From Methylotenera oryzisoli (GTDB lineage: Bacteria; Pseudomonadota; Gammaproteobacteria; Burkholderiales; Methylophilaceae): 64,000 bases of DNA. The notes below the pieces were generated by a model. That model did no database searches. It saw nothing but the letters and a program-made list of their open reading frames with translations, and had not been told where the DNA came from. Shown one piece after another: positions 29,141 through 39,901 of the stretch. The DNA is taken from the NCBI RefSeq assembly GCF_004661485.1, contig NZ_PQVH01000012.1, positions 1 through 64,000 on the forward strand, in the 5' to 3' direction. Positions within the stretch are counted from its first letter, which is position 1, and every line of letters begins with the position of its first letter. A program made the position numbers and the translations under genes.

Positions 29141-30778
29141 ATGCAGCAATTTGATGTTTTAATTATTGGCAGTGGCCTTGCGGGGCTGTCGCTTGCACTA
29201 CGAACTGCCGATCATAAAAAAATCTGCTTGGTCAGCAAACGTAGCATTAACGACACGGCCAGCAATTGGGCACAAGGCGGCATTGCAGCTGTACTCAACA
29301 ACGATGATTCATTAGACGCGCATATCCAGGACACATTAATCGCAGGTGCTGGCCTCTGTGATGAGGCTGTGACCAAAAAAGTAGTGGAACACGGCAAAGA
29401 AACCGTAGAGTGGTTAATAGAACAAGGCGTGAAATTTACACGTGAGCACAATAACAGCAATTATCATTTAACCCGTGAAGGTGGGCACAGTCACCGCCGC
29501 ATCATCCACGCAGCAGACGCAACCGGCAATGCGGTGCAAACCACACTGGCTGAGCAAGTCAGACAACATCCGAATATCACGCTACTTGAGAACCATATTG
29601 CCGTCGATTTAATCACGACGCATAAAGTTAAAAACCTCAACCCAAAAATTGCCAATGACAATGCATGCCTCGGCGCATACGTGCTAGATAATAGTACGGG
29701 AAAGGTCATGACGATTGGTGCGCATAATACGGTTTTAGCTACAGGCGGCGCAGGCAAAGTATACCTTTATACCACCAACCCGGATGTGAGCACTGGTGAT
29801 GGCATTGCAATGGCATGGCGCGCCGGTTGCCGCGTTGCCAATATGGAGTTTATTCAATTCCACCCCACCTGCCTATTTCACCCTCATGCGAAATCTTTCT
29901 TGATCTCTGAAGTTGTGAGAGGAGAAGGCGGCCTACTCAAGCTGCCAGATGGCACTCGATTTATGCCGGACCACGACCCGCGTGCAGAACTGGCACCCAG
30001 AGATGTTGTAGCGCGCGCGATTGACTTCGAAATGAAAAAACGCGGGCTGGACTGTGTCTATCTAGACATTTCACACAAGCCGCTCGACTTTATACGAGAA
30101 CATTTCCCTAATATCTATAAACGCTGTTTAGAGCTTGGCATAGACATCAGCAAGTCTCCCATCCCCGTGGTGCCTGCAGCACACTACACCTGCGGCGGCG
30201 TGATGACCGATGACAAAGGCCAAACCGATGTTAAGCATCTATATGCAATTGGTGAAACCTCTTGCACTGGCCTGCATGGCGCTAATCGATTAGCTAGCAA
30301 CTCACTGCTAGAGTGCTTGGTGTTTGGCAAAGCAGCGGCTGAGGATATTCTAAATCAGGTACAACATACTGCGACTCACCTGCCATATTGGGATGAAAGC
30401 CGTGTCACTGACGCGGATGAGGAGGTGTTAATTACCCATACCTGGGATGAGCTACGCCGATTTATGTGGAACTACGTTGGCATTGTACGCACCGATAAGC
30501 GCCTCAGCCGAGCGCTACACCGTATTCATATGCTGCGTGATGAAGTACATGAGTTTTACAGTAATTTTAAAATCAGTAACGACTTAATAGAACTACGTAA
30601 TCTGCTGCAAGTAGCAGAGCTGATTGTATTAAGCGCGATTGAACGCAAAGAGAGCCGTGGCTTGCATTACAGTAAAGACCACCCCAATTTAGATGAAGAA
30701 GCAATACCAACGGTACTGGAACCATCTAACTACTACAGCCTGCTAGATCGAGAGCATGGGCTCAATCATCAGCATTAA
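29141..30778 (+). CDS. nadB: L-aspartate oxidase
   Basis: FAD enzyme converting aspartate to iminoaspartate in NAD synthesis; 545 residues, cytosolic. The FAD-binding [17 protein letters not shown] opens the protein. [25 protein letters not shown] and [11 protein letters not shown] are succinate-dehydrogenase-family active-site blocks, and [21 protein letters not shown] is conserved. Often next to rpoE in betaproteobacteria, divergent as here. No good Shine-Dalgarno directly before the ATG. Confidence 0.97.
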   Translation: MQQFDVLIIGSGLAGLSLALRTADHKKICLVSKRSINDTASNWAQGGIAAVLNNDDSLDAHIQDTLIAGAGLCDEAVTKKVVEHGKETVEWLIEQGVKFTREHNNSNYHLTREGGHSHRRIIHAADATGNAVQTTLAEQVRQHPNITLLENHIAVDLITTHKVKNLNPKIANDNACLGAYVLDNSTGKVMTIGAHNTVLATGGAGKVYLYTTNPDVSTGDGIAMAWRAGCRVANMEFIQFHPTCLFHPHAKSFLISEVVRGEGGLLKLPDGTRFMPDHDPRAELAPRDVVARAIDFEMKKRGLDCVYLDISHKPLDFIREHFPNIYKRCLELGIDISKSPIPVVPAAHYTCGGVMTDDKGQTDVKHLYAIGETSCTGLHGANRLASNSLLECLVFGKAAAEDILNQVQHTATHLPYWDESRVTDADEEVLITHTWDELRRFMWNYVGIVRTDKRLSRALHRIHMLRDEVHEFYSNFKISNDLIELRNLLQVAELIVLSAIERKESRGLHYSKDHPNLDEEAIPTVLEPSNYYSLLDREHGLNHQH

Positions 30779-30856
30779 AACGTTCGCACGCGACGTGCAA
30801 GCACCTCGTAGCCAACCACACCAGAGCATAACAAAATATCGTTACCTAAACAAAAT

Positions 30857-30885
30857 CTGACTTTAATCTGAATACTCCGTATAAT
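30857..30885 (+). promoter_or_regulatory. candidate sigma-70 promoter of rhlE
   Basis: TATAAT at 30880-30885 is preceded after 17 bases by CTGACT (30857-30862), four of six matches to TTGACA. It predicts a 5' leader of about 155 bases before rhlE, a length often seen for cold-induced helicase mRNAs. The 270-base gap between nadB and rhlE holds no gene. Confidence 0.45.
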
Positions 30886-31048
30886 TCACAATATTCCCTG
30901 CGCAAACCAATCAGCGTAGCGGTCTTAAAATATTAAATCTTTCCTGATTTACACAATCACGTTAATGATTTTTACATATGCCTACCTCGATTGGTGTTGC
31001 TTCACAAAGTAATAGGTCGGCTTAAAATTCCAAGCTGAGGCTATCACT

Positions 31049-32554
31049 TTGACTATTGAAACAACAAACACACTTACATTTAACACACTAGGTTTATCTG
31101 ATCCTATATTACGCGCTATTCATGATGCTGGATACACAGCACCTACCCCGATTCAGGCAAGTGCCATTCCACTCGTATTAACTGGTGGTGACTTATTAGC
31201 TGGCGCACAAACCGGCACGGGTAAAACCGCAGGCTTCACTCTGCCAATCTTGCACTTGCTCAGCCAAAAGCCGCTCACAGAAGCTGCTAAAAGCCGCCCA
31301 CGCTGCTTAATGCTATCACCTACACGTGAACTTGCCGCACAAATTGAGGAGTCAGTAAAAGTGTATGGCAAATACCTGCCATTGACCTCTACCGTGATTT
31401 TTGGCGGCGTTAATGCAAACCCACAAATTGCACGCATGAAAAAACCACTCGATATTTTAGTGGCGACCCCAGGCCGTCTGCTGGACCATGCGAATCAAAA
31501 AAATGTGGATCTGTCTGGTATTGAGATTTTAGTATTAGATGAAGCCGACCGCATGCTGGACATGGGCTTTATTCGCGATATTAAAAAAATACTGGCTATG
31601 TTACCTAAGCAACGCCAAAACCTACTATTTTCAGCCACCTTCTCAGAAGAAATTAAAGCATTGGCAGACGGCTTATTGCACAACCCGGGCTTTGTTGAAG
31701 TGGCGCGCCGCAATACCGCCTCTGAATTGGTGGAACAAACTGTACACATGGTGCCACAAGCACATAAGCGTGATTTAGTGACGCATCTGATTAAACATCA
31801 CGACTGGAAGCAAGTGTTAGTATTCACTCGCACCAAGCACGGCGCTAACCGCTTAGCTGAAAAACTAATTAAAGACGACATTCAGGCTGCAGCGATTCAT
31901 GGTAACAAGAGCCAAGGCGCTCGCACCAAAGCGCTTGCACAATTTAAAGACGGCACGATGCGTGTGCTAGTAGCAACCGATATTGCAGCACGCGGTTTAG
32001 ATATTGACCAATTGCCACAAGTGGTAAACTTTGAATTACCAAATGTACCGGAAGACTATGTACACCGTATTGGCCGTACAGGCCGTGCTGGCAGCAGCGG
32101 TGCAGCAGTTTCTTTGGTCGATAGAGAAGAAATTAAACTATTAAAAGACATTGAAAAACTCATCAAGCGCGAAATCCCAAGAGTGAGCGTGGAAGGATTT
32201 ACGCCAGCGGCTAATCCTGAGCCAGAGGCACCACGTGCCCCACGCCCGCAACAAGGCCAACGTCGTAAACCACAGGAAAACGGCAGACAAGCTGCACCAC
32301 AAAAAAACGGCTCCATAGCACAGGGCCAACAAGCTAAACGTACGCCAACAGCACCAGCGCAGCCTCGTTCACAAAAGCCAATGTCTGAGGCAGCTAGACA
32401 TCAAGCCATGCCGCAAGCTGCAATCTTTGCGCCGCAGCCAACTAATAATGGTAATCGTGGTAATAGCAACCGTAGTCATGCACCGCGTGGCCAGCAAAAT
32501 AGAGGCACGGCAAACTCAGGCAGCCAGCACAGATCCGGTGGCAGAGCTCGCTAA
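31049..32554 (+). CDS. rhlE: DEAD-box RNA helicase, RhlE type
   Basis: ATP-dependent RNA helicase of 501 residues. Motifs in order: Q motif with [10 protein letters not shown], motif [10 protein letters not shown], Ia [31 protein letters not shown], then [12 protein letters not shown] and [10 protein letters not shown]. After residue 385 comes a tail of more than 100 residues rich in Pro, Gln, Arg, Asn and Gly, typical of RhlE and probably RNA-binding. The start is a TTG with GAGG eight bases upstream; no ATG fits the conserved N terminus. Confidence 0.95.
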   Translation: MTIETTNTLTFNTLGLSDPILRAIHDAGYTAPTPIQASAIPLVLTGGDLLAGAQTGTGKTAGFTLPILHLLSQKPLTEAAKSRPRCLMLSPTRELAAQIEESVKVYGKYLPLTSTVIFGGVNANPQIARMKKPLDILVATPGRLLDHANQKNVDLSGIEILVLDEADRMLDMGFIRDIKKILAMLPKQRQNLLFSATFSEEIKALADGLLHNPGFVEVARRNTASELVEQTVHMVPQAHKRDLVTHLIKHHDWKQVLVFTRTKHGANRLAEKLIKDDIQAAAIHGNKSQGARTKALAQFKDGTMRVLVATDIAARGLDIDQLPQVVNFELPNVPEDYVHRIGRTGRAGSSGAAVSLVDREEIKLLKDIEKLIKREIPRVSVEGFTPAANPEPEAPRAPRPQQGQRRKPQENGRQAAPQKNGSIAQGQQAKRTPTAPAQPRSQKPMSEAARHQAMPQAAIFAPQPTNNGNRGNSNRSHAPRGQQNRGTANSGSQHRSGGRAR

Positions 32555-32574
32555 AGCAAGCCAATATATAAACG

Positions 32575-33036
32575 ATGAAGATTTGGGTAGATGCCGATGC
32601 CTGCCCAGTTGTGATTAAAGAAATTCTATTTAGAGCAGCTGAGCGCACCAAAATTACGACAACACTCGTCGCTAATCAGTTTTTACGCACACCGCCTTCT
32701 GCCTATATTAAAACCATACAAGTACCCAGTGGTTTTGATGTAGCAGACAATCACATTGTGCTCGCGCTAACAGCGGGAGATTTAGTGATTACGGCGGACA
32801 TTCCACTTGCAGCACAAGTTGTGGAAAAAGGCGCTTATGCCCTAAATCCACGCGGCGAGCTCTATACCGAGGCCAACATTAAAGAGCGCTTAAGCATGCG
32901 CAACTTAATGGAAGAGCTACGTAGTAATGGTGTAGAAATCAGCGGGCAAGCTGCTTTCAACCAAGGTGACAGACAAGCGTTTGCTGCATCCCTAGATAGA
33001 CTCATCGCTAAACACCTGAAGAACGTACAAACCTGA
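32575..33036 (+). CDS. YaiI/YqxD family protein (DUF188, UPF0178)
   Basis: Conserved protein of 153 residues, predicted PIN-like nuclease fold. Hallmarks are [18 protein letters not shown] at the N terminus, [24 protein letters not shown] in the middle and LDRLIAKHL at the end. Function not established. It starts 20 bases after rhlE without a clear ribosome-binding site, so it may be translated from the rhlE message. Confidence 0.92.
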   Translation: MKIWVDADACPVVIKEILFRAAERTKITTTLVANQFLRTPPSAYIKTIQVPSGFDVADNHIVLALTAGDLVITADIPLAAQVVEKGAYALNPRGELYTEANIKERLSMRNLMEELRSNGVEISGQAAFNQGDRQAFAASLDRLIAKHLKNVQT

Positions 33037-33127
33037 AAATAAATATTGCTTGTATTTAAGCAATTTCAAAAATTTAGATTAAAATTTCAACATTATTTTT
33101 TAAAAAACCTAGGTAGAGGATTTCACC

Positions 33128-33607
33128 ATGCAAATTGCAATGAACACTGTTGTCACAATGACTTACGAACTTAAAGATGCTGATGGCAACGTGCTTGAAT
33201 CTAGCAATGATCCAGTAGCATACCTACATGGTGGTTATGACAATATTTTCCCAAAAGTTGAAGAAGCAATGCACGGCAAAAACATCGGTGATGTAGTGAC
33301 CGTGGATTTGCAACCAGTAGATGCTTTTGGTGAATATGATGAAGAGCTAGTGCAAATTGAACCAGCAAGTGCTTTCCCAGCTGCAGAATTAAAAGTAGGC
33401 ATGCAATTTGAAGGTGAAGATGAAACTGGCGACGTTGTGCTATACACCGTAACCGAAATTGCTGACGGCAAAGTGATTGTTGATGGCAACCATCCATGGG
33501 CTGGTGAGCGCGTTGTGTTCACAGCAACTATTACAGACGTACGCAGTGCAAACAAAGAAGAAGTTGCACATCAGCATGTACACGGTGCAGGCGGTCACCA
33601 CCATTAA
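33128..33607 (+). CDS. slyD: FKBP-type peptidyl-prolyl isomerase, SlyD-like
   Basis: Cytosolic prolyl isomerase and chaperone of 159 residues. The FKBP fold (TMTYELKDADGNVLESS) is split by the IF insertion (VDAFGEYDEELVQIEP) as in SlyD. The C terminus is a short His cluster (HQHVHGAGGHHH), a reduced version of the metal-binding tail that SlyD uses in nickel handling. GAGG lies upstream of the ATG. Confidence 0.93.
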   Translation: MQIAMNTVVTMTYELKDADGNVLESSNDPVAYLHGGYDNIFPKVEEAMHGKNIGDVVTVDLQPVDAFGEYDEELVQIEPASAFPAAELKVGMQFEGEDETGDVVLYTVTEIADGKVIVDGNHPWAGERVVFTATITDVRSANKEEVAHQHVHGAGGHHH

Positions 33608-33641
33608 TCATTAGCCACTAGAAATTATCTAGCGCAGATTA

Positions 33642-34163
33642 ATGCAGCCGCTTTTGCTTAACATGATAGCCTGTGCATTGCTATGTAATGCACAGGCTGC
33701 ATTTAGTGCAACGATGTATCGTTGTGGTAATAGCTTTCAGGATACGCCGTGCGTTAACCATAGCTACAGCAAAACCTTGAACACTGCAGCCAAACCAGCT
33801 AATGGCAGTGAAGCAACGAAAGACCTATCCCCCTATGTTGTGGATGCAGGCTGCAAACAACGTGGTGATGCTGCAAAAAAAATCATGTGGCAGCGTCAGG
33901 TAGGCAAAACAAAAGAAGAGCAATTAGAAGCCGCGCAAGATACGCAAACACATGCACTAGTCAGCGAAGTTTATCAACATCGCGGCACTATTTTAGAAGT
34001 CAGAAACAGCATCGAACAAGCCTGTATGCAGCAAAAAGAGCAAGACCAGCTTGCCGAGCAACTATTATTAGCGGCAAAGAAGCTGAAGCAACGTAATGGT
34101 TCACCAGCCTCAGCTGGCCCATCTGGCGCTGCGTCTGAACAGACCACCTCCAACAAACCCTAA
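33642..34163 (+). CDS. secreted protein with DUF4124-like N-terminal domain
   Basis: 173 residues. The first 23 (CALLCNAQAAFSA) form a signal peptide. TMYRCGNSFQDTPCVNHS right after it is the DUF4124-type motif YRC-x7-PC, with two cysteines that could pair. The rest (residues 60-155) is charged and Gln-rich, probably helical or coiled coil. Function unknown. Starts 34 bases after slyD on the same strand. Confidence 0.65.
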   Translation: MQPLLLNMIACALLCNAQAAFSATMYRCGNSFQDTPCVNHSYSKTLNTAAKPANGSEATKDLSPYVVDAGCKQRGDAAKKIMWQRQVGKTKEEQLEAAQDTQTHALVSEVYQHRGTILEVRNSIEQACMQQKEQDQLAEQLLLAAKKLKQRNGSPASAGPSGAASEQTTSNKP

Positions 34164-34331
34164 AAACAACTGACTCAAATCAAACCGCGCATTTACCAAC
34201 TAACTTGCGCCCAAACTAAATACCAGCATTTGGCCCAGGCCTTGAAACTAGCACTCGCTGAACACGCCGATAGCAAGCTAAGTTAGATGCTTTTAAAGAT
34301 ACATTAACGTGACAAGGAAGCGCATTAGCAC

Positions 34332-34946
34332 ATGAATATCTCAGATCAATCAAAGTTTGACCAAGCCATCGCACGCTTTGATGCATTTAATGCCCTAGAC
34401 CCAAACTTTGAAGAGGTAGCAGGAGAAAGTCAGCCTAAGGAGTTGCTTTATGCACGCCGTATGACGGAGATGCTTAAACGCTACAGCGCAGGAGCATCCG
34501 AGGCATTATTACTCGCAGCAAGGTGCCAGCATATTGGCCGCTGGAAAACGCCACGCAGTGACTATCCGATGACCAAGCCAGGATACCACCAATGGCGCAA
34601 TGCCCTGAAGTCATTTCATGCAGATACCGCACGCAGCATTCTGAATGAACTTGCCTATGATGTGGCAGTGATTGACCATGTGTGTGCATTAGTCAAAAAG
34701 GAGCTACCAAGATCCAACCCGGAAGCACAAACCCTTGAAGACGTAATCGTATTAGTATTTCTTGAGCATTATCTTGCACAGTTTGTTGCAACGCACAGCG
34801 ACTATGAGCAATCAAAATTTGTAGATATTTTAGTCAAATCTCTGATGAAAACCTCGAAAGAGGCACATCAATTTATTTTGTCGATGACCACATTGCCAGC
34901 TGCACTCGCCCCATTGGTAAAACAATTAGTAACAGAGCGCTTTTAG
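34332..34946 (+). CDS. DUF4202 domain protein
   Basis: Unknown-function cytosolic protein of 204 residues filling the whole DUF4202 domain (FDQAIARFDAFNALDPN, RRMTEMLKRYSAGASEALL, HIGRWKTPRSDYPMTKPGYHQWR, VIVLVFLEHYLAQF). HIGRW and FLEHYL carry conserved histidines in an all-helical, HD-like arrangement, so a metal site is conceivable but not shown. Convergent with nasA across a strong terminator. Confidence 0.85.
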   Translation: MNISDQSKFDQAIARFDAFNALDPNFEEVAGESQPKELLYARRMTEMLKRYSAGASEALLLAARCQHIGRWKTPRSDYPMTKPGYHQWRNALKSFHADTARSILNELAYDVAVIDHVCALVKKELPRSNPEAQTLEDVIVLVFLEHYLAQFVATHSDYEQSKFVDILVKSLMKTSKEAHQFILSMTTLPAALAPLVKQLVTERF

Positions 34947-34986
34947 CTAGAGCAGGCAATGCTCTCAGGCATTGCCACGACACAAT

Positions 34987-35020
34987 AAAAAAGCGCACTA
35001 CATAGTAGTGCGCTTTTTTT
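34987..35020. terminator. bidirectional terminator between DUF4202 gene and nasA
   Basis: AAAAGCGCACTAC (34989-35001) pairs with GTAGTGCGCTTTT (35005-35017) around ATA, with A and T runs on both sides. It can end both the plus-strand DUF4202 message and the minus-strand nitrate operon. Confidence 0.9.
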
Positions 35021-35068
35021 CTATCTTGAGCGCTTAAAAACTAGTTCAACGTAGGGCAAAACTTACCC

Positions 35069-37786
35069 TTAATGCTTAGCGTGTATGCGCACCAACTGTT
35101 TTAACTCTGGCACACATGAACCACACTGTGTACCGCATTTGAGCTTGTTCTGCAATGTCAGCAAATCTGCACCCAATTGAATATTGTCGATAATTTCGTT
35201 CTCTGCAACATCTAGGCAGTTACATACGATTTTACCACGGCTACGCTGACCAGCCGGTGGCGCACTCAATGGTGCCAATGCCCAGCGACGTAACTCAGGG
35301 CTAAACTCTCCAGTCCCCATCACATCTTTAAGCCAAGCTGTGGCTAGCGTTTCGCCCACTAACCTGACCCCAGTCACTTCCGCTTTATTCTCCAGATTAG
35401 TTTCCACTAAGATACGCTTACTAATACCGCGTTTAGCATCCAGATAGTTAAGTAATGGTGCGTCACCTGTCATGCCCAACAGCGCATCTATATCTTGAAT
35501 CACTTGTTCATCAGGGGCTTCTGTGTGTGCAGCCCTTAGGATAAGCATGCCACAATGGGTTTCGGTCTCGCGGCCAAACAGCCCGCAGCTGGCATATTCA
35601 AAATGCGACAAGAAGCTTCTTATTTGCTGCATCACATCCAAGCTATGGATAGTGCGCATTACCGTCATACGCCAAGGCAGCTCAAGTTTCTCAAGCTTAA
35701 TCGCAGTGTGCTTAAGTTCCGGCTGCTTAGAAGTTTTGTCATAGTTTGGCGGCATTAATGCATTCACACCTAAACCGTGCATAGACTGACTACCCCAATG
35801 CATCGGGATAAAGGTCTGAGATGGTTTCACCTCGTCTGACAGTTGAGCCGGCAAGACTAAACTACCGCGTTTATTGCTGACTCTGACAATATCTCCGTTT
35901 TTAATAGAGCGTCGCATCATGTCGTCAGCACTCATCTGAATCACTGGCTCTTCCGCATGGTTAAAGAGCTGGGCAACATTACCAGTGCGGCTCATGCCAT
36001 GCCATTGGTCACGCAGACGCCCTGTGAGCAAATGTAATGGGTAGCGCGCATCTGTTTTATCGGCAGTGCCTTTATATACTGCATTTACAAACTGCGCTTT
36101 ACCATCGGGCTTTTGAAACACGCCATCGGCATACAGGCGTGCTTTACCTGTAACATCACCCTCTTTAAATGGCCATTGCTGCGGACCTTGCTCGTTGAGC
36201 AATGCATAACTCAAGCCGGTAATATCCAGATCACGCCCGCGTGTGGTTTCGCGGTGCTCATTAAAGATTTGCTCAGTGGTAGTATAAGGAAATAGTGCAC
36301 TGTTTTTTGCGAGTCTTCGCTCCAGACGCTGCGCAAAATCCACCACGATTTCCCAATCATGGCGCGCTTCTGCTGGGATGGCAACCGCTGGATTCACTCG
36401 TGTGATACGGCGTTCAGAGTTTGTGACCGAACCCTCTTTTTCACCCCAGGTGCTTGCTGGTAGCAGTACATCGGCATATTGACCAGTTTCAGTATTATTG
36501 AATGCATCTTGCACCACCACGAACTCAGCAGTATCTAATGCTTCCAGTACGCTATTCAGATCCGGCATGGAGTGCGCAGGGTTAGTACAAGCAATCCAGA
36601 TAGCTTTAATACTGCCCTCTTTGACTGCATCAAACATTTCAATGGCAGACTTACCGGGTGCTTCTGGCACACTTTCCACCCCCCACAATTTAGCTACTTC
36701 AGCGCGATGCTCTGCATTGGCTAAATCACGGTGGCCTGATAGCAGCGTAGCCATACCGCCCACCTCACGTCCGCCCATGGCATTAGGCTGACCAGTTAAG
36801 GAAAACGGTCCAGCACCAGGCTTACCAATTTGTCCTGTAGCCAAATGTAAGTTGATAAGCGCTGCATTCTTCTCGGTGCCGTGGATAGACTGGTTTAAGC
36901 CCATGCAATACATAGAAAGGCTTGGGCCTTTACCAAACCACTTGGCCGCAGTGATGATATCTGCTTCTTTAATACCGCAAATATCCGCCACCATTTTAGG
37001 TGTGTATTCGCGTACGGTTTCTTTTAGCTCGGCAAAACCATTGGTATAAGCCTCGATATAAGCATGATCCAGCATGCCTTCCCACAACATGACATGCAAC
37101 ATGCCATTAAATAGCGCAACATCAGTACCCGGTAAAATAGCCAAATGTAAATCGGCAGCCTTAGCTGTGTCAGTTTGGCGTGGATCAACCACCACTATTT
37201 TTAAATTAGGATTTTTTTCTTTCGCCGCTTCAATACGGCGATAAATAATCGGATGCGCAAATGCAGTATTTGAGCCTGCAATCAGTAAGCATTCCGTATG
37301 ATCAATATCCTCATAGCAGGCTGGTGGCGCATCTGCACCTAAAGTCACTTTATAACCAGCGACAGCGGATGACATGCATAAGCGCGAATTAGTATCTACG
37401 TTATTAGTACCAATCAAGCCCTTAGCCAGTTTGTTAAATACGTAATAATCTTCAGTGAGTAATTGCCCGGAAAGATAAAAAGCAACGCTATCAGGACCAT
37501 GTGTTTCTATTGTTCTCGCAAACTTCTCAACCGCTAGGTCGAGCGACTCATCCCATGTCGCACGCTTGCGTGGTAAATCGCGATTGGTGCGCAGCTCAGG
37601 GTAAAGCACGCGATTATCCAGCTTGGCTGAAAGGTGCAGCGTCGAACCTTTGGTACACAAACGCCCAAAGTTTGCCGGATGCTGCGGATCACCTTTAACA
37701 TCGATAATTTTGTCGTTTTCAGAATGAATAATCACCCCGCAGCCAACGCCGCAGTAACAACAAGTACTTTTAGTTTGCTTAATCAA
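35069..37786 (-). CDS. nasA: assimilatory nitrate reductase catalytic subunit
   Basis: Cytosolic molybdopterin enzyme reducing nitrate to nitrite for assimilation, 905 residues. The N-terminal [4Fe-4S] motif is CCYCGVGCGV followed by LCTKGS. The molybdopterin domains contain NTNSRLCMSSAV, with the molybdenum-ligand cysteine, and the dinucleotide-binding DQWHGMSRTG. The C terminus adds a BFD-like [2Fe-2S] domain with CNCLDVAENEI and CGTQCGSCVPEL, expected to take electrons directly. Five bases after nirD; last gene of the nirB operon, ended by the terminator at 34987-35020. Confidence 0.97.
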   Translation of the reverse strand: MIKQTKSTCCYCGVGCGVIIHSENDKIIDVKGDPQHPANFGRLCTKGSTLHLSAKLDNRVLYPELRTNRDLPRKRATWDESLDLAVEKFARTIETHGPDSVAFYLSGQLLTEDYYVFNKLAKGLIGTNNVDTNSRLCMSSAVAGYKVTLGADAPPACYEDIDHTECLLIAGSNTAFAHPIIYRRIEAAKEKNPNLKIVVVDPRQTDTAKAADLHLAILPGTDVALFNGMLHVMLWEGMLDHAYIEAYTNGFAELKETVREYTPKMVADICGIKEADIITAAKWFGKGPSLSMYCMGLNQSIHGTEKNAALINLHLATGQIGKPGAGPFSLTGQPNAMGGREVGGMATLLSGHRDLANAEHRAEVAKLWGVESVPEAPGKSAIEMFDAVKEGSIKAIWIACTNPAHSMPDLNSVLEALDTAEFVVVQDAFNNTETGQYADVLLPASTWGEKEGSVTNSERRITRVNPAVAIPAEARHDWEIVVDFAQRLERRLAKNSALFPYTTTEQIFNEHRETTRGRDLDITGLSYALLNEQGPQQWPFKEGDVTGKARLYADGVFQKPDGKAQFVNAVYKGTADKTDARYPLHLLTGRLRDQWHGMSRTGNVAQLFNHAEEPVIQMSADDMMRRSIKNGDIVRVSNKRGSLVLPAQLSDEVKPSQTFIPMHWGSQSMHGLGVNALMPPNYDKTSKQPELKHTAIKLEKLELPWRMTVMRTIHSLDVMQQIRSFLSHFEYASCGLFGRETETHCGMLILRAAHTEAPDEQVIQDIDALLGMTGDAPLLNYLDAKRGISKRILVETNLENKAEVTGVRLVGETLATAWLKDVMGTGEFSPELRRWALAPLSAPPAGQRSRGKIVCNCLDVAENEIIDNIQLGADLLTLQNKLKCGTQCGSCVPELKQLVRIHAKH

Positions 37787-37791
37787 ATCAA

Positions 37792-38106
37792 TTACTCTTT
37801 TAATTCTAAATAAACTACGCCATCTTCAATCTTAGTATTAAAACATGCAGTCTCGCCTACATCTGGTTCATCCGCTTTACCATCCACCAGGCTGATTTTC
37901 CAGCTATGTAATGGGCAGGCAATTCTGTCACCGTACACAATACCTTCTGACAATGGGCCACCTTTGTGTGGGCAGCTATTGTTCACAGCGTAGATACGGT
38001 CATCTTCTAAACGAAACACGCCGATATCAACCTCTTTGCTACGCACAACACGTGCGCCTAATTTAGGGATTTCTTCAAGAGGTGCAACTCTTACCCAATT
38101 ACTCAT
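37792..38106 (-). CDS. nirD: nitrite reductase small subunit (Rieske type)
   Basis: 104-residue Rieske-like subunit of NADH-dependent assimilatory nitrite reductase. The cluster-binding motifs CPHKGGPL and CPLHSWKI both retain Cys and His, so it may hold a [2Fe-2S] centre; many NirD proteins lack these residues. It is separated from nirB by the transporter and kinase genes and lies directly before nasA. Confidence 0.95.
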   Translation of the reverse strand: MSNWVRVAPLEEIPKLGARVVRSKEVDIGVFRLEDDRIYAVNNSCPHKGGPLSEGIVYGDRIACPLHSWKISLVDGKADEPDVGETACFNTKIEDGVVYLELKE

Positions 38107-38134
38107 TTTAGTCCTACCTTTATATCAAGTTAAA

Positions 38135-39829
38135 TCATGAAACAGCTAATAAATAAATCAATAAAAAATTGAGGATTAGCGAAAATATCGCTATCCATTG
38201 CCATTTAACCAGCCTAGCCCGTGCAATCAATGGTGTACGGGTTGGCGGCAATATTGGCTTTAACTCACCATGCTCCAATGCCAGCAACATTTCTTCAGCA
38301 GTTTCAAAGCGCTGTTTAGGGTCTGTTGCAATTGCTTTTAAAACAATGTTCTCTAACCAGTACGGAATATCTGGACGGTATCTGGTTGGGGCCGTTGGGC
38401 TGCCAAATTTTGGATTCTGAAAAGGCTCTATTTCACCATGCGGATACTTACGCGTCAGTAAATGATACAACGTAACGCCTGCCGCATAAATATCACTCTG
38501 CGGCGTTGCCACTTCACCTGCAAATAATTCTGGCGCCATATAACTAGGTGTGCCCGGGTTTTGTACTACATCCGACTTAGTGGTCTGCATGCTTAAAGCA
38601 ACCCCTAAATCTAAAATACGCAGCCGCTGGTCACTACCTTGATGCACATTAGCAGGTTTAATGTCTCGGTGCACAATATTTAAACGATGCAACGCGCCAA
38701 TACCACGCATCATATCCACACCTACTTTACCGATACCGGCCACCGTAAAATGATGCCCGCTATCTAAACGCTGTTGCAACGTTGAGCCTTCATGCCAGCT
38801 CATTACGTAGTAAAGCTTGCTACGCTTTTCTACAGAAACCGGGAACACTTGCGGTACATATTGGGAAACAACACGCTTAGCCAGCCACTCTTCATTCAAC
38901 AGGCCATTACAGCTCTCGGTATCTGTCGCCAGTGCTGGCTGCAAGGTTTTCAGCACAAAAAACTGTTTGGTCGCCGTGTGCCTGACTTTATACAGCAGAC
39001 TGGCACGCGACTCGTACATGACCTCAAGCACTTCAAAATCATCAATCAGGTCACCCACATTGAGCTTATCTGGCACAGTGAGATGTCTACCACCGGCTAA
39101 TAATTCAAGCAAAGTGTCTTCACCCAAGGCGGTCACGCGTAATGCTACTGCGGTAGAGTTATCTTGACTGCCTTTTTCAATGGCCGCTTTCGTTAGATGA
39201 TCGCACATCATCTGCGGGTTGTTGTATAGGCCTAACACTTTATGGATGGTTTGCTCACCAACGCTATCCCACACACCATCGCTCATTAAAGCAAACACAT
39301 CGCCTTCTTGCAGAGCACCTTCAGAAAAATCAACCTCAAGATGCCGATCCAGCCCAACTGCGCGCTTTAATACATGGCGCATATCAGGCCTATCCCACAC
39401 ATGATCGGTAGTCAGTAGCTTTAATGCGCCATTACGTAATAGGTAGATACGTGTATCACCAACATGCGCAGCGTAGTAGCGCTGACCGCGCAACACGAGC
39501 AAAGACAAGGTGGTCGCCATGCCAGCCATAGCACTGTTGGCATTAGCCTGTGCAATTAGCCAGCGGTTAGCGGCGCCCAACACTTTATCTAAAGAAGTAA
39601 AAGGCTCCCAGGTATCCGGCGTGGCGTAGTAATCTGTAGTGACTGTACGTACCGTCATCTCAGAGGCTTCACCACCACCAGCATTGCCACTTACGCCATC
39701 GGCGATGGCGAAAAGTGCACCCTTCACACTTAATTGCTCACCTGATGGCGTTACCACTCCAACATAATCTTCATTACGTGTTCTAGGCCCAGTTAGGCTA
39801 GACTGACCAACAGTGAATTTAAGTGACAT
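38135..39829 (-). CDS. PP2C phosphatase-Ser/Thr kinase fusion with C-terminal membrane anchor
   Basis: One 564-residue polypeptide with opposite activities. Residues about 1-240 are a PP2C-type phosphatase (AIADGVSGNAGGGEAS, HVGDTRIYLL, LMSDGVWDSV). Residues about 265-525 are a Hanks-type kinase: catalytic loop IVHRDIKPANVH, metal motif DLG rather than DFG (RILDLGVAL), activation segment GTPSYMAPE. It ends in one membrane segment (WIAIFSLILNFLLIYLLAV). Genes of this type recur in nitrate-assimilation operons, and this one lies between the nitrate transporter and nirD. Regulation of nitrate uptake or reduction by phosphorylation is inferred; substrates are unknown. Confidence 0.9.
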   Translation of the reverse strand: MSLKFTVGQSSLTGPRTRNEDYVGVVTPSGEQLSVKGALFAIADGVSGNAGGGEASEMTVRTVTTDYYATPDTWEPFTSLDKVLGAANRWLIAQANANSAMAGMATTLSLLVLRGQRYYAAHVGDTRIYLLRNGALKLLTTDHVWDRPDMRHVLKRAVGLDRHLEVDFSEGALQEGDVFALMSDGVWDSVGEQTIHKVLGLYNNPQMMCDHLTKAAIEKGSQDNSTAVALRVTALGEDTLLELLAGGRHLTVPDKLNVGDLIDDFEVLEVMYESRASLLYKVRHTATKQFFVLKTLQPALATDTESCNGLLNEEWLAKRVVSQYVPQVFPVSVEKRSKLYYVMSWHEGSTLQQRLDSGHHFTVAGIGKVGVDMMRGIGALHRLNIVHRDIKPANVHQGSDQRLRILDLGVALSMQTTKSDVVQNPGTPSYMAPELFAGEVATPQSDIYAAGVTLYHLLTRKYPHGEIEPFQNPKFGSPTAPTRYRPDIPYWLENIVLKAIATDPKQRFETAEEMLLALEHGELKPILPPTRTPLIARARLVKWQWIAIFSLILNFLLIYLLAVS

Positions 39830-39901
39830 ATTTTACTTTGCTACTAAGCTTGATGCCTTGGGTTATACCTTACTTTAGCGTTTATAGCTTACTTTGCCAG
39901 C

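Noticed and set aside
30786-30798. GCACG-CGA-CGTGC hairpin after nadB as a terminator
   Set aside because: Only five pairs and no following T run.
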